DNA of 64,000 nt from Rhodococcus sp. SMB37 (GCF_004345605.1 NZ_SLVY01000004.1:331448-395447); one strand, 5' to 3'; shown: positions 36,631-45,628, counted from the stretch's first letter. Notes: generated by a model from the sequence alone, not told the origin. Numbers and translations are program-made.

Positions 36631-37380
36631 TCAGGCTTCCGAAGCCGACGTGGGGCGGGACGGCAGCAGCGCGCTCTGCTCGGCAGGCCACGTCGTGGGA
36701 GGCGCTCCGAATGCCTCGCGCGCGTTGATGATCGTGCGCTTGCCGATCGTCCGGTTGCCGGCACCACCGATCGCAGCCCCGATACCTGCAGGTACGAGCT
36801 TGCCGAGCAGAAGTGCCCCCCGCCTGGCCGCGTACTTCCGGACGAACTTCTTCACGAGTGTGTTGTTCATCAGCTTGAGCTGCTTTGTACCGACCTGGCC
36901 CGTCAGGGCCTTCGGCCAGTTCTTCAGTGACGTTCCGGTGGCGGCCGCGACGATCTCCTTGCCGGAATCCCCGAGCGCGATCGCGAGCACGAGCGCGCGC
37001 CGCTGGTTGTGGTCGTGGGGTTCGATTCCGTACACTGACGCGACAGCGAGCGTGAGCAGCGCCGATGCTTCGAGGAAGAACACCGACTCGGCGCCGATCG
37101 CACCGATGGCAGCGATGGTGCCGACGCCGGGGAAGGCCGCGGTGGCGCCTGCTGCGGCACCACTTCCCGTGATGGTGGTGAGGAACTGCTTCTCGAGCCG
37201 CGTGATGATCTGCGCGGGCGACTCGTCGGGATGCGCGCGACGCAGCCTCTCGACGTACTTCGCGACCGCGGGGCCCTGCAGCCGGCTGCCGTTGTCGAGC
37301 AGCGTGATGAGTGCGCGTTCGATCGCGCCACCCTTGATGGGCTCACCGTTCTTGTCGACGGCGCGGGACTTTTCGCTCAT
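36631..37380 (-). CDS. Uncharacterised Gly/Ala-rich membrane-associated protein
   Basis: 249 residues. After a charged N-terminus (IERALITLLDNGSRLQGPAVAKYVERLRR) come glycine-rich hydrophobic segments (GSGAAAGATAAFPGVGTIAAIGAIG and FFLEASALLTLAVASVYG) and later LGKLVPAGIGAAIGGAGNR. This pattern recalls EcsC-like proteins, but I cannot confirm the family. AAGGA precedes ATG 37380. It is divergent from the AraC-type regulator gene, 43 bp apart. Function unknown. Confidence 0.75.
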   Translation of the reverse strand: MSEKSRAVDKNGEPIKGGAIERALITLLDNGSRLQGPAVAKYVERLRRAHPDESPAQIITRLEKQFLTTITGSGAAAGATAAFPGVGTIAAIGAIGAESVFFLEASALLTLAVASVYGIEPHDHNQRRALVLAIALGDSGKEIVAAATGTSLKNWPKALTGQVGTKQLKLMNNTLVKKFVRKYAARRGALLLGKLVPAGIGAAIGGAGNRTIGKRTIINAREAFGAPPTTWPAEQSALLPSRPTSASEA

Positions 37381-37388
37381 TTCGATCC

Positions 37389-37416
37389 TTGTCGTGTGTC
37401 CGCCGGTGGTTACGCT
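37389..37416 (+). promoter_or_regulatory. Leaderless promoter of the AraC-type gene
   Basis: TTGTCG (37389-37394), 16-bp spacer and TACGCT (37411-37416), with GTG 37424 seven nt downstream. This supports the GTG as both transcription and translation start. Confidence 0.55.
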
Positions 37417-37423
37417 GGTGATT

Positions 37424-38272
37424 GTGGCCCGGTCGTCAACTGTTGTCGGCATTTCCGACGGCGCCCGGCAGCGGCCCGCGCCGTTGCTGCAACCTTACGT
37501 GCGTTGGTACGAAGGATATCGGCTGACGGGTTTCCCACCGGGGCAGCATCTGGGCTTGTCGTCGCCGGATCTCACCGTCGTCCTCAGCCTCGACCGACCC
37601 GTCGACATCACCAGGGCGGCCGCGCCCGGCCAGCAACCGGGTCGGTTCACCGCATTGGCGAGTGGACTGACGACGTCGGCGGTGACGATCGCGCACGACG
37701 GCAACCAGCACGGTATCCAGCTCGCGCTGACGCCGGCGGGAGCCCGTGCCCTCCTCGGGGTTCCGACATCCGCGCTCGGTGCGTGGGTGGTCGAACTCGA
37801 CGACCTGCTGGGTCCCGACGCGCAGGAACTGCTCGAGCGGATCGCCGCGACACCCGGGTGGCAGGAACGGTTCGCGGTCCTCGATGGCGTCCTCACCCGG
37901 CGACTGCTCGAGGCCCGCGATACCGCGCAGATGGATGCGCGTGTGGCGCACGCATGGCAGCAGCTCGTCGCCCGACCCGGCACCGCAGTGCGCGACGTGG
38001 CCGACGACCTCGGGTGGAGTCGCCGCTACCTGACCGCCCGCTTCACCGCGGAACTCGGGATCACACCCAAGGAATCCGCGCGCATCGCCAGATTCGACCG
38101 GTCGAAGGCGATGTTGCGCAGGCCCGCAGCGCGGCTGTCGGAGGTGGCAGTGCAATGCGGGTTCTACGACCAGTCCCACCTCGCCCGCGAGTGGCGTGAG
38201 TTCGCGGGCGTGCCGCCGTCGCGCTGGAGACAGGACGAGGTGTTCCCATTCGTCCAAGACTCCGACGCCTGA
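37424..38272 (+). CDS. AraC/XylS-family transcriptional regulator
   Basis: 282-residue regulator. The N-terminal cupin-like part begins with PLLQPYVRWYEGYRLTGFPPGQHLGL. The C-terminal double helix-turn-helix contains VRDVADDLGWSRRYLTARFTAELGITPKESARIARFDRSKAML and LSEVAVQCGFYDQSHLAREWREFAGVPPSRW. GTG 37424 lies 7 nt after TACGCT. A VOC-fold gene follows 18 nt later and is a likely target or operon partner; this AraC-plus-glyoxalase pairing recurs in actinobacteria. The inducer is unknown. Confidence 0.9.
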   Translation: MARSSTVVGISDGARQRPAPLLQPYVRWYEGYRLTGFPPGQHLGLSSPDLTVVLSLDRPVDITRAAAPGQQPGRFTALASGLTTSAVTIAHDGNQHGIQLALTPAGARALLGVPTSALGAWVVELDDLLGPDAQELLERIAATPGWQERFAVLDGVLTRRLLEARDTAQMDARVAHAWQQLVARPGTAVRDVADDLGWSRRYLTARFTAELGITPKESARIARFDRSKAMLRRPAARLSEVAVQCGFYDQSHLAREWREFAGVPPSRWRQDEVFPFVQDSDA

Positions 38273-38290
38273 TCCGAGGACGCTTGTCCC

Positions 38291-38734
38291 ATGTCCAGCA
38301 CAGCAGCAAATCCGGAACGCATCAGCACCGACAACCACGCCCCGAACGTATGGCCGTGCCTGGCATATACCGACGCCCGGGGCGCCATCCGCTTTCTCGT
38401 CGAGACTCTCGGATTCACAGAATCCGCCTGTTACGGGGACGGCGACACCGTGGACCACGCAGAACTGACGTGGCCGTACGGCGGTGGAGTCATGCTCGGC
38501 TCCGCCGGACGCGACACCCCACTCGATCAGCACGCCGACTCGGGATCGGTGTACCTCGTCGTTCCCGACAACACACTCGCCGATGCCCTCTACGAAAGGG
38601 TCCGCGCCTCCGCCGCGACCATCACCGTGGAACTCCGCGACGAGGACTACGGCTCACACGGTTTCTCGTGTCGTGACCCGCAGGGGGTGTACTGGAGCAT
38701 CGGTACCTATGCAGGGCACGGATTCGGTGAGTGA
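38291..38734 (+). CDS. VOC/glyoxalase-fold protein
   Basis: 147-residue single-chain vicinal oxygen chelate protein. It contains WPCLAYTDARGAIRFLVETLGFTES, a central GGGVMLGSAG, SVYLVVPDNTLADALYERV and the late GFSCRDPQGVYWSIGTY with the metal/acid position. Paired repeats form the metal-binding cup. Related members resist bleomycin- or fosfomycin-type compounds or act as isomerases; none can be assigned. It is the second gene of an AraC-VOC unit. Confidence 0.85.
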   Translation: MSSTAANPERISTDNHAPNVWPCLAYTDARGAIRFLVETLGFTESACYGDGDTVDHAELTWPYGGGVMLGSAGRDTPLDQHADSGSVYLVVPDNTLADALYERVRASAATITVELRDEDYGSHGFSCRDPQGVYWSIGTYAGHGFGE

Positions 38735-38759
38735 GATTCACCGGTGAGTGAGATTCACA
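38726..38759. repeat. Tandem 17-bp repeat across two convergent stop codons
   Basis: CGGTGAGTGAGATTCAC occurs twice, end to end (38726-38742 and 38743-38759). Copy 1 contains the stop of the VOC gene and copy 2 the stop of the convergent transferase gene. It is a clear replication-slippage type duplication. Confidence 0.9.
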
Positions 38760-39801
38760 GCGGAGTGTGATCGGACGGCACCGTCTCCTCCGCGCGCGGC
38801 GGGGGCGGAGGGGTGCCGTCGCCGAACGGCCGGCCACCGAGTTCTTCCCGGCCGTGCGGCGTCACCCAGCCCGACAGGTCAGGGCCCTTCGGCACGATCT
38901 GCGTGGGATTCACGTCGGTGTGCACGATGTAGTAGTGCTGTTTGATCTGCACGAAATCGGTCGTATCGCCGAATCCGGGTGTCTGGAACAGGTCGCGCGC
39001 GTAGCCCCACAGCGCCGGGAACGCGGTGAGCGGATTCCGGTTGCATTTGAAATGGCCGTGATAGACAGGATCGAATCGCGCGAGGGTTGTGAACAACCGG
39101 ACGTCGGCCTCGGTGATCGTGTCGCCCACCAGATAGCGCTGCTGGGTGAGCCGGTCCTCGAGCCAATCGAGCCGAGCGAACAACCGGTCGAATGCGACGT
39201 CGTACTTGTCCTGTGAACCGGCGAATCCGCACCGGTAGACGCCGTTGTTGACATCGCGATACACAAGATCAGCGACCTCGTCGATCTCGCTCCGCAGCGA
39301 CTCCGGATACAGGTCCGGTGCACCGTCGCGGTGGAACGCGGTCCATTCGGTCGAGAAGTCCAGCGTGATCTGCGCGTAGTCGTTGGTCACGACCTTCCCC
39401 GTCGGCACGTCGACGATGGCCGGCACCGTGATGCCCCGGGGATATTCGGGCTGCCGCGCGAAGTACGCGTCCTGGAGGCGTTCGATGCCCAGCACCGGGT
39501 CGACGCCACCGGGGTCGAGGTCGAAGGTCCAGCTGCGCTGGTCGTGCGTCGGACCGCACAGCCCCAGCGACAGTGCGTCCTCGAGACCGAGCAGCCGTCG
39601 CACGATCAACGTGCGGTTTGCCCACGGGCAGGCACGTGCTGCGACGAGACGGTAGCGCCCCGCTTCGACCGGGTATCCGTCGCGGCCGTCGGAGGTGATC
39701 CGCGTCGAGATGTAGTTCGTGTCGCGGGTGAATTCGGCACCCGGCTCGACGTAGCTCGCCTGGTCTGCCGTGCCTGTCGTGTCTGTGGCTTTGCTGCTCA
39801 T
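38755..39801 (-). CDS. Glutathionyl-hydroquinone reductase-like (ECM4/Xi-class GST fold)
   Basis: 348 residues, the length of S-glutathionyl-hydroquinone reductases. The catalytic C58-P-W-A motif follows RLVAARA, then TFDLDPGGVDPVLGIERLQDAYF, VPAIVDVPTGKVVTNDYAQI and a helical C-terminal domain (VYRCGFAGSQDKYDVAFDRL and DVRLFTTLARFDPVYHGHFKCN). Actinobacteria such as Rhodococcus use mycothiol rather than glutathione, so the true thiol is probably mycothiol. GGGAG precedes ATG 39801. The last 20 residues are Pro-rich. Confidence 0.9.
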   Translation of the reverse strand: MSSKATDTTGTADQASYVEPGAEFTRDTNYISTRITSDGRDGYPVEAGRYRLVAARACPWANRTLIVRRLLGLEDALSLGLCGPTHDQRSWTFDLDPGGVDPVLGIERLQDAYFARQPEYPRGITVPAIVDVPTGKVVTNDYAQITLDFSTEWTAFHRDGAPDLYPESLRSEIDEVADLVYRDVNNGVYRCGFAGSQDKYDVAFDRLFARLDWLEDRLTQQRYLVGDTITEADVRLFTTLARFDPVYHGHFKCNRNPLTAFPALWGYARDLFQTPGFGDTTDFVQIKQHYYIVHTDVNPTQIVPKGPDLSGWVTPHGREELGGRPFGDGTPPPPPRAEETVPSDHTPL

Positions 39802-39841
39802 GAGGCTCCCTCGAATCGAATTGGTCACCGGCCCGAGTCGG

Positions 39842-40522
39842 CTACCCGGCCGACGTACGCACTGTGATGAGAGTTCCCCACTCGACGTACCCACACACCG
39901 CGGCCAGCCCCCGCGCCGAGAGATTGTCGCGGCGGGCCCGCCACTGGGGGATCAGCCCGGCGTCGAGCGCGTCGTGCGTGCACAGCGTCGCGACGGTGGC
40001 GCCCAGCCCGAGGCGCCGATTCTCCGGTGTCGTCAGCACCCGCACGTCCGCGAGAAGCGACTGGAGTTCGCGGTAGCCCGCAACGGCAAGCGGCTGGTGG
40101 TCGTCGTCGAGCAGGACGAATGCCCGATCGGGCACATCCGCGCCCACCTCGCTGCTGTCGTCGGGTGGGCAGCGTCGTACCAGTTCGGCCAGGTCTGCGG
40201 TGTCGTGCGAGATCAACGGATCCTTCAGCCGTACCGCATCCGTCCACTCCGGGCACAGGCAGAGCACCTCGGTGCGAGCGGCGAAGCCGCCGGCCGCAGC
40301 GCGTACCGCGCCTTCGTCCGAACGCGTCGACAGTGCTGCTACGGCAGAGACGGCGGGGGCAGGGCCCACCACCGCGACGGTATCGCCGACGTCGAGCACT
40401 CGGACCGTGCTGAGCGTGTCGGCCACCTTCGTCACGAGTCCGCCGGAGGAGAGTGCGTCGTCGGCGAGGCCGAGTTCGCGACACCACGCGAGGGCCGCGA
40501 TGCTCGAGAGATGGGGGTCCAC
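39842..40522 (-). CDS. GNAT-family acetyltransferase (FR47-like)
   Basis: 226 residues. The C-terminal half carries a GNAT core with the acetyl-CoA pyrophosphate loop in TTPENRRLGLGATVATL and the later ARRDNLSARGLAAVCGYVEWGTLITV, where an N-x2-A-R-x-L pattern closes the fold. The N-terminal half is less conserved (LAWCRELGLADDAL), as in FR47-like proteins. It starts at GTG 40522, divergent from the MFS gene by 40 bp. Substrate unknown. Confidence 0.82.
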   Translation of the reverse strand: MDPHLSSIAALAWCRELGLADDALSSGGLVTKVADTLSTVRVLDVGDTVAVVGPAPAVSAVAALSTRSDEGAVRAAAGGFAARTEVLCLCPEWTDAVRLKDPLISHDTADLAELVRRCPPDDSSEVGADVPDRAFVLLDDDHQPLAVAGYRELQSLLADVRVLTTPENRRLGLGATVATLCTHDALDAGLIPQWRARRDNLSARGLAAVCGYVEWGTLITVRTSAG

Positions 40523-40562
40523 GCGGATACCGTATCCCGCAGACCGCGGAGGGGGACGTGCA

Positions 40563-42059
40563 GTGGGATCAGGAGCAGAGCCGCCCGCACCTGATTCTCA
40601 TTGGGCCGTGCTCGGTGCGTTGTGCTTGGGCTTCTTCATGATTCTGGTCGACAGCACGATCGTGTCGGTGGCGAACCCGGCGATCATGCGTGCCCTGGAC
40701 GCCGATATCGAGAGCGTCGTGTGGGTCACCAGCGCCTATCTGCTTGCGTACGCGGTGCCGTTGCTGATCACCGGTCGCCTCGGCGACAGATTCGGTCAGC
40801 GCCGGCTCTACCTGTCGGGCCTGGTGGTGTTCACCGTCGCGTCGTTGTGGTGCGGAATGTCATCGACGATCGAGGCGCTCATAGCGGCGCGTGTGCTGCA
40901 AGGGCTCGGGGCTGCACTGATGTCTCCGCAGACCATGGCGGTGATCACCCGCGTGTTTCCGCCCGACCGGCGCGGCCGGGCGATGGGGCTCTGGGGCGCG
41001 GTCGGAGGGGTCGCAACTCTCGTCGGGCCACTCGCGGGTGGGGTGCTCGTCGACAGGCTCGGCTGGGAATGGATTTTCTTCGTCAACGTTCCGATCGGAC
41101 TGGCCGGTGTCGTGCTGGCCTTGCGATTCGTGCCCGTCCTCCCGACGCAGGCCCACCGATTCGATGTCCCGGGGGTGGTCCTCAGCGGCGTGGGTATGTT
41201 CTTTCTGGTGTTCGGGCTGCAGGGGGCCGACGAGTACCCGTGGTCGTCCGACGTGTGGGCGAGCATCGTCATCGGCGTCGTGTTCCTTGTGATCTTCGTG
41301 TGGTGCCAGGCGCGGGGGCGGGGTGAACGGCTGGTGCCGCCGACACTGTTCCGCGACCGGAACTTCGCGCTCGCCAACATCGGGATCGCGTCGATCGGCT
41401 TCGCGATCACCGCTTTCATGCTTCCGCTGATGTTCTACGCGCAGGATGTCCGCGGGCTCGGTCCCACCGAGTCGGCGCTCCTCATGGTCCCGATGGCGGT
41501 GTTGAGCGGTGGGCTCGCGCCGTTCGTCGGCAGCCTCGTCGATCGGGTGCATCCGCGATATGTCGCGGGCCCCGGTTTCGCGCTCCTGGCCGTCGCGTTC
41601 GTGTGGCTCTCACTGGCGATGACGCCGGACGCGAGCATATGGCAGTTGCTGTTGCCGATCGGATTGACCGGATTCGCGTCGGCGGGCATCTGGTCGACGC
41701 TGTCGACGACTGCCACTCGCAACCTCGATCTCCGGCTGGCGGGTGCCGGTTCGGGTGTCTACAACGCCACCCGGCAGCTGGGCGCGGTCCTCGGCAGCGC
41801 GGCGATCGCGGCCGTGATGGCAGCGTCGCTGTCGGGACGCGGACTCGGAAACGGTGTGTCGCAGAACCCTGTCGGTGAACTGCCCGGACCGATACGCGAG
41901 GCATATGCGGCGGCGATGGCGCACTCGATGTGGCTGCCGGCGGCAGCATTGACAGTGGGGTTCGTCGCGTCGGTGTGCTTCGCGCGCCCCCCAGCAGCCG
42001 GAAAACCGGCGCACCTCGGAACGCAGTTCTCCGGCCAGAATGTGACCCACACCATATAG
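40563..42059 (+). CDS. MFS drug exporter, DHA2 family (14 helices)
   Basis: 498-residue proton antiporter. Fourteen predicted helices. Motif D1-like LGFFMILVDSTIVSVANPAIMRALD is followed by motif A GRLGDRFGQRRLYLSGL and motif C around GAVGGVATLVGPLAGGVLVDRLGWEWIFFVNVPIG. This is the EmrB/QacA pattern for export of hydrophobic drugs or dyes. GGAGGGGGA precedes GTG 40563. It is followed 30 nt later by a degenerate adenylate-forming gene, which may share the mRNA. Confidence 0.92.
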   Translation: MGSGAEPPAPDSHWAVLGALCLGFFMILVDSTIVSVANPAIMRALDADIESVVWVTSAYLLAYAVPLLITGRLGDRFGQRRLYLSGLVVFTVASLWCGMSSTIEALIAARVLQGLGAALMSPQTMAVITRVFPPDRRGRAMGLWGAVGGVATLVGPLAGGVLVDRLGWEWIFFVNVPIGLAGVVLALRFVPVLPTQAHRFDVPGVVLSGVGMFFLVFGLQGADEYPWSSDVWASIVIGVVFLVIFVWCQARGRGERLVPPTLFRDRNFALANIGIASIGFAITAFMLPLMFYAQDVRGLGPTESALLMVPMAVLSGGLAPFVGSLVDRVHPRYVAGPGFALLAVAFVWLSLAMTPDASIWQLLLPIGLTGFASAGIWSTLSTTATRNLDLRLAGAGSGVYNATRQLGAVLGSAAIAAVMAASLSGRGLGNGVSQNPVGELPGPIREAYAAAMAHSMWLPAAALTVGFVASVCFARPPAAGKPAHLGTQFSGQNVTHTI

Positions 42060-42089
42060 TGCAAGCACGGACGGCGTTGGGAGGTGGCG

Positions 42090-43145
42090 ATGTCGCTGGC
42101 GGTCGTCGGAGTTTCCGTGGGAGCGGGTTGGCTGCAGGGTGAGCGCGTCATGCATCGCTGCGGCGGGATTCTGCACTACGACGATCTCGAACCGTGCCTG
42201 GCGGAACTGCTCGATCGCAGTGCATTGCGGTACTCGAACCGTGTCGCTGCGGTCGACGGGGGCGGTCGCGCGGTCACCTATCGTGACCTGTGGACCGAAG
42301 CGGCGAAAGTTGCGGGAGGGCTCCTCGACCAGGGCGTCGGCCCGGCCGACCGCGTCCTGGTGCATCACCGGAACGGCTTCGAATGGCTGCATGCGTTCCT
42401 CGGGGTCGTACTCGCCGGAGGCGTGCCGGTTCTGCCTGATCCCACCTGCAGCGACACCGAAATCGACTGGATGGCCTTCGACAGTGGTGCCGTGCTCATT
42501 CTCGACGGTCCCCTCCCCGAAGGAGTTCCGTTCCTCGATGGCGGTGCCTCACCCGACGAATTGGCGCTGCTCTACTACGTCCGAGGCTATGGCGGTGACC
42601 TGCGCGGCGTGGAACTGACCAACACGAACGTCCTGTCGACGATCGAGGCCGTCGGGCACGCCATGGATCTGGTGAACGAACCCGGCCGCACCGTGATCAC
42701 CGCACCGCTGTGCACGGCGGTGGGTTGCAGCGTGCAGCTGCTCCCGACCCTCGCGTTCGGAGGAACCGTCGTCGCGGCGGGCGCACGAGGGACACGAGTG
42801 CCGTGGCGGCACCTTCGAGCGTCGTTTCCCGCCTCGCGTTGCATCCGAGGTTGGGGTGTGGCCGAGACCGGAGGGATCGGTCTTCTGCTTCCGTCCGAGC
42901 ATCGCCGCAGACATCCGCGCAGTGTCGGCGTGCCTTTCGGTGGGATCGAGGTCGCCTTGCTCGGCCCGGAGGCCGAGGAAGGGCGGGGCGAACTGCTGTG
43001 CCGCGGGCCGAGCGTCGCCCGCGGCTATTGGAACAATCCGGCGGCGACTGCAGAGATGTTCGACGACGGCTGGTTTCGTACCGGCGACCAGGTATCCATC
43101 GACGCCGCCGGCTTCGTCAATCCTGTCGCAGTGCGGGTGTCGTGA
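42090..43145 (+). CDS. Truncated adenylate-forming (ANL) protein with altered P-loop, probable pseudoenzyme
   Basis: 351 residues similar to the N-terminal domain of acyl-CoA/aryl-acid adenylating enzymes (GGRAVTYRDLWTEAAKVAGGLLDQGVGPADRVLV; later GWGVAETGG at 254-262 and GDQ after RT at about 331-334). Two defects are visible. The ATP P-loop normally reading YTSGTTGxPKGV is YVRGYGGDLRGV (163-174), losing its Thr/Ser and Lys. The chain stops right after the TGD region, so the hinge and the whole C-terminal catalytic domain are missing. GGGAGG lies 4-6 nt before ATG 42090. It is either decaying or has a non-catalytic role. Confidence 0.8.
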   Translation: MSLAVVGVSVGAGWLQGERVMHRCGGILHYDDLEPCLAELLDRSALRYSNRVAAVDGGGRAVTYRDLWTEAAKVAGGLLDQGVGPADRVLVHHRNGFEWLHAFLGVVLAGGVPVLPDPTCSDTEIDWMAFDSGAVLILDGPLPEGVPFLDGGASPDELALLYYVRGYGGDLRGVELTNTNVLSTIEAVGHAMDLVNEPGRTVITAPLCTAVGCSVQLLPTLAFGGTVVAAGARGTRVPWRHLRASFPASRCIRGWGVAETGGIGLLLPSEHRRRHPRSVGVPFGGIEVALLGPEAEEGRGELLCRGPSVARGYWNNPAATAEMFDDGWFRTGDQVSIDAAGFVNPVAVRVS

Positions 43146-43276
43146 CGTACGACTGCTTTCCGCGGTGTTTTGTGACCCAGTGCGCTTTCGCAGGTCAGGT
43201 ATTCTTTTCCGGAGCCGCGTGAGGGTGCACTGGCATTCGCGGAGAGGCACACACCCGTCCGGAAGGCGATGGATCA

Positions 43277-44233
43277 ATGGTCGAGGAAGGCGCGGTGCTG
43301 CACGAGCACGGCTTGGCGGAACTGCATGTGCACATCGAAGGAACCTTCGAACCCGAGCTGATCTTCGCCCTCGCGGAACGCAATCGCATCGAGCTTCCAT
43401 ACCGGGACCTCGATGATCTGCGTGGCCGATACGAGTTCGGTGACCTCGCGTCGTTCCTCGACCTCTACTACGCCAACATGGAAGTCCTGCGCACGGCAGA
43501 GGATTTCGCCGACCTCGCCCGCGCGTACTTCGCGAGGGCGGCGCAGGCCGGAATCACGCGGGCCGAATTCTTCTTCGATCCGCAGGCCCACACGGCTCGC
43601 GGAGTGGAGTTGCGTGAGGTCGTCGACGGTCTCGCGGATGCCGCCGCCGGTGCGCGCAGCGAGTACGGCATCGACGCCGCGATGATCGCGTCGATCGTGC
43701 GTGATCGTCCCGTGGCCGAAGCGAACGACACCTTCACCGGTCTGATGAAGATGCAGGCCCCGATCATCGCCCTCGGACTCGACTCGGCGGAGGTCGGATA
43801 CCCGCCGTCGCTGTTCGAGGATGTGTTCGCCCGTGCCCGCGCAGAGGGTTTGCACATCACGGCGCACGCGGGGGAGGAGGGACCTCCGGAGTATGTCCGG
43901 CAGGCACTGGATCTACTCGGCGCCGAGCGCATCGACCACGGCATCCGGTCCCTCGAAGATCCGGAACTCGTCGCACGGCTGGTGGACGAACAGATTCCGT
44001 TGACGGCGTGCCCGTTGTCGAATGTCCGGTTGCGAGTGGTCGATACGCTTGCAGATCATCCGTTGCGCCGCATGCTCGCGGCCGGGTTGTCGGTGAGCGT
44101 GAACTCCGACGACCCCGCGTACTTCGGCGGCTATGTGGACGATACGTTCTCCGCGCTGCGCGAACAGCTGGGATTGACCGATGAGGAAAGACAGGTCCTG
44201 GCCCACAATTCGATGCGCGCTGCCTTCCTCTGA
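43277..44233 (+). CDS. add: Adenosine/adenine deaminase
   Basis: 318-residue amidohydrolase that deaminates adenosine (or adenine) to inosine (or hypoxanthine) in purine salvage. Zinc ligands H17 and H19 lie in ELHVHIEG. The later HAGEEG carries the zinc His and catalytic Glu, RIDHGIR carries a His and VNSDDPAYFGG carries the zinc Asp. A Phe-rich active-site lid (EFFFDPQAH) is in the usual place. GGAAGG lies 10 nt before ATG 43277 and a TATTCT -10-like box is at 43200. Length fits the bacterial Add/Ade group; adenine-specific forms cannot be excluded. Confidence 0.92.
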   Translation: MVEEGAVLHEHGLAELHVHIEGTFEPELIFALAERNRIELPYRDLDDLRGRYEFGDLASFLDLYYANMEVLRTAEDFADLARAYFARAAQAGITRAEFFFDPQAHTARGVELREVVDGLADAAAGARSEYGIDAAMIASIVRDRPVAEANDTFTGLMKMQAPIIALGLDSAEVGYPPSLFEDVFARARAEGLHITAHAGEEGPPEYVRQALDLLGAERIDHGIRSLEDPELVARLVDEQIPLTACPLSNVRLRVVDTLADHPLRRMLAAGLSVSVNSDDPAYFGGYVDDTFSALREQLGLTDEERQVLAHNSMRAAFL

Positions 44234-44248
44234 ATCCGATCCGGACCC

Positions 44249-45553
44249 TTACTCGCCGAGTACGCGCTGCAGGTAGGCGTTGTCGAACACGCGCCGTGGA
44301 TCGACACGGTTGCGCACCGCGAGGACGTCGTCGAATCGGGGATACGCCGTGCTCAGTTCGGCGGCGGTGAGGCCATGGAGCTTTCCCCAGTGTGGGCGTC
44401 CGCCGACGGACCGTGCGATGGCCTCGACTGCCGAGAAGTACTCGCGATGCTCGCCCCGGTGGAACTGGTGTACCGCCACATAGGCGGTGTCGCGTCCGTG
44501 GGCGGTTGACAACCAGACATCGTCCGCGGCTGCGAATCGCACCTCGATCGGGAATCCGATCCGCACGTCGGAGCGGCTCAGCCATGTCGCGATCTCGCCC
44601 AGGACCGTGGGTAGCGCGTCTACCGGTATCGCGTACTCCATCTCCTTGAACCGCACACGCCGCTTCGACGCGAACACACGGTGGCTGCGATCGGTGTACG
44701 TGCGTTCCGACAGCGCACGCGACGACACTGAGTTGAGTCCGGGGATCAATGCGGGCACCCGGGTGCCCAGGTGCTGGAACGCATTGAACACGCCGTTGGA
44801 GAGGATCTCGTCGTCGACGAATCCCCGAATCCGACCGACGGGGTCGACCGGCGCGGCACCGGGCAGCCGGGTGTTGGTCTTGGTGAGCACGCCCTCGGTG
44901 TGGGGGAACCAGTAGAACTCGAAATGGTCGGCGCGGAGCCGGTCGTCGAGGCCGTCGAGTGTGTCACTCAGCGAGGCCGGCGCCTCGTGGGCGCGCAGCC
45001 GGAATGCGGAGACGCAGTCGAACGTCACGCTCGAGAGAACGCCGAAGGCGCCCACCCCGAGCCGCGAGACCTCGAACAGTTCGGGTTCGTGGTCGGGGGA
45101 GCACTCGACGACCGATCCGTCGGCGAGCACCGTCGTCACTGCACGAACCTGTGCTGCGAGGCCGGTGAAACCCGCTCCGGTTCCGTGGGTTCCGGTGGAA
45201 ATCGCTCCGGCGACGGACTGGACGTCGATGTCGCCGAGGTTGGGTAGCGCGAGACCGAGTGCCCACAGTTGGTCGCTCAGGTCGTGCAGGCGCGTCCCCG
45301 CCTGCACGCTCACGAGTGCACCGGTCGCCGTGGGCAACACGGTCTCGATCCCCGTCATCCGGTCGAGTGAGAGCAGAACTCCGTCGGTGACGGCGACGCC
45401 GGTGAACGAATGGCCCGCGCCGACGGCCTTGACGTGTCGGCCCTGTTCGGCGGCGCGCGCGACCACTGTTGCGAGTTCGCCCGTGCTTTCCGGTGTGTCG
45501 AATCGTCGGGGGCTCGAGTGCTCGTTTCGCGCCCAGTTGTGCCACGTCGCCAT
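44249..45553 (-). CDS. FAD-linked sugar-1,4-lactone oxidase
   Basis: 434-residue vanillyl-alcohol-oxidase fold. The PCMH FAD domain has VKAVGAGHSFTGVAVTDGVLLSLDRMTGIE, and GDIDVQSVAGAISTGTHGTG and SRLGVGAFGVLSSVTF. The C-terminal ALO domain contains FEFYWFPHTEGVL and ends with GGRPHWGKLHGLTAAELS and DVLAVRNRVDPRRVFDN. This matches D-arabinono- and L-gulono-lactone oxidases. ATG 45553 preferred; GTG 45559 in frame. It is divergent from a TetR gene followed by a PLP aldolase, a recurrent actinobacterial neighbourhood. Confidence 0.9.
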   Translation of the reverse strand: MATWHNWARNEHSSPRRFDTPESTGELATVVARAAEQGRHVKAVGAGHSFTGVAVTDGVLLSLDRMTGIETVLPTATGALVSVQAGTRLHDLSDQLWALGLALPNLGDIDVQSVAGAISTGTHGTGAGFTGLAAQVRAVTTVLADGSVVECSPDHEPELFEVSRLGVGAFGVLSSVTFDCVSAFRLRAHEAPASLSDTLDGLDDRLRADHFEFYWFPHTEGVLTKTNTRLPGAAPVDPVGRIRGFVDDEILSNGVFNAFQHLGTRVPALIPGLNSVSSRALSERTYTDRSHRVFASKRRVRFKEMEYAIPVDALPTVLGEIATWLSRSDVRIGFPIEVRFAAADDVWLSTAHGRDTAYVAVHQFHRGEHREYFSAVEAIARSVGGRPHWGKLHGLTAAELSTAYPRFDDVLAVRNRVDPRRVFDNAYLQRVLGE

Positions 45554-45565
45554 TCCCACATGATC

Positions 45566-45587
45566 GACCTGGACACGCGTTCAGGTC
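45566..45587. promoter_or_regulatory. Candidate TetR operator GACCTG-N10-CAGGTC
   Basis: Inverted repeat with 6-bp arms at 45566-45571 and 45582-45587, in the 75-bp gap between the lactone oxidase and the TetR gene. Extended arms match at 9 of 11 positions. Confidence 0.5.
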
Positions 45588-45628
45588 AATACACCGCTTC
45601 TGACCCCGTCGCGAACTACCATCGGGAC

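Noticed and set aside
40200..40562. An N-terminal extension of the MFS exporter upstream of 40563.
   Set aside because: It lies opposite the GNAT gene, adds no helix or signal, and GTG 40563 has a strong ribosome site.
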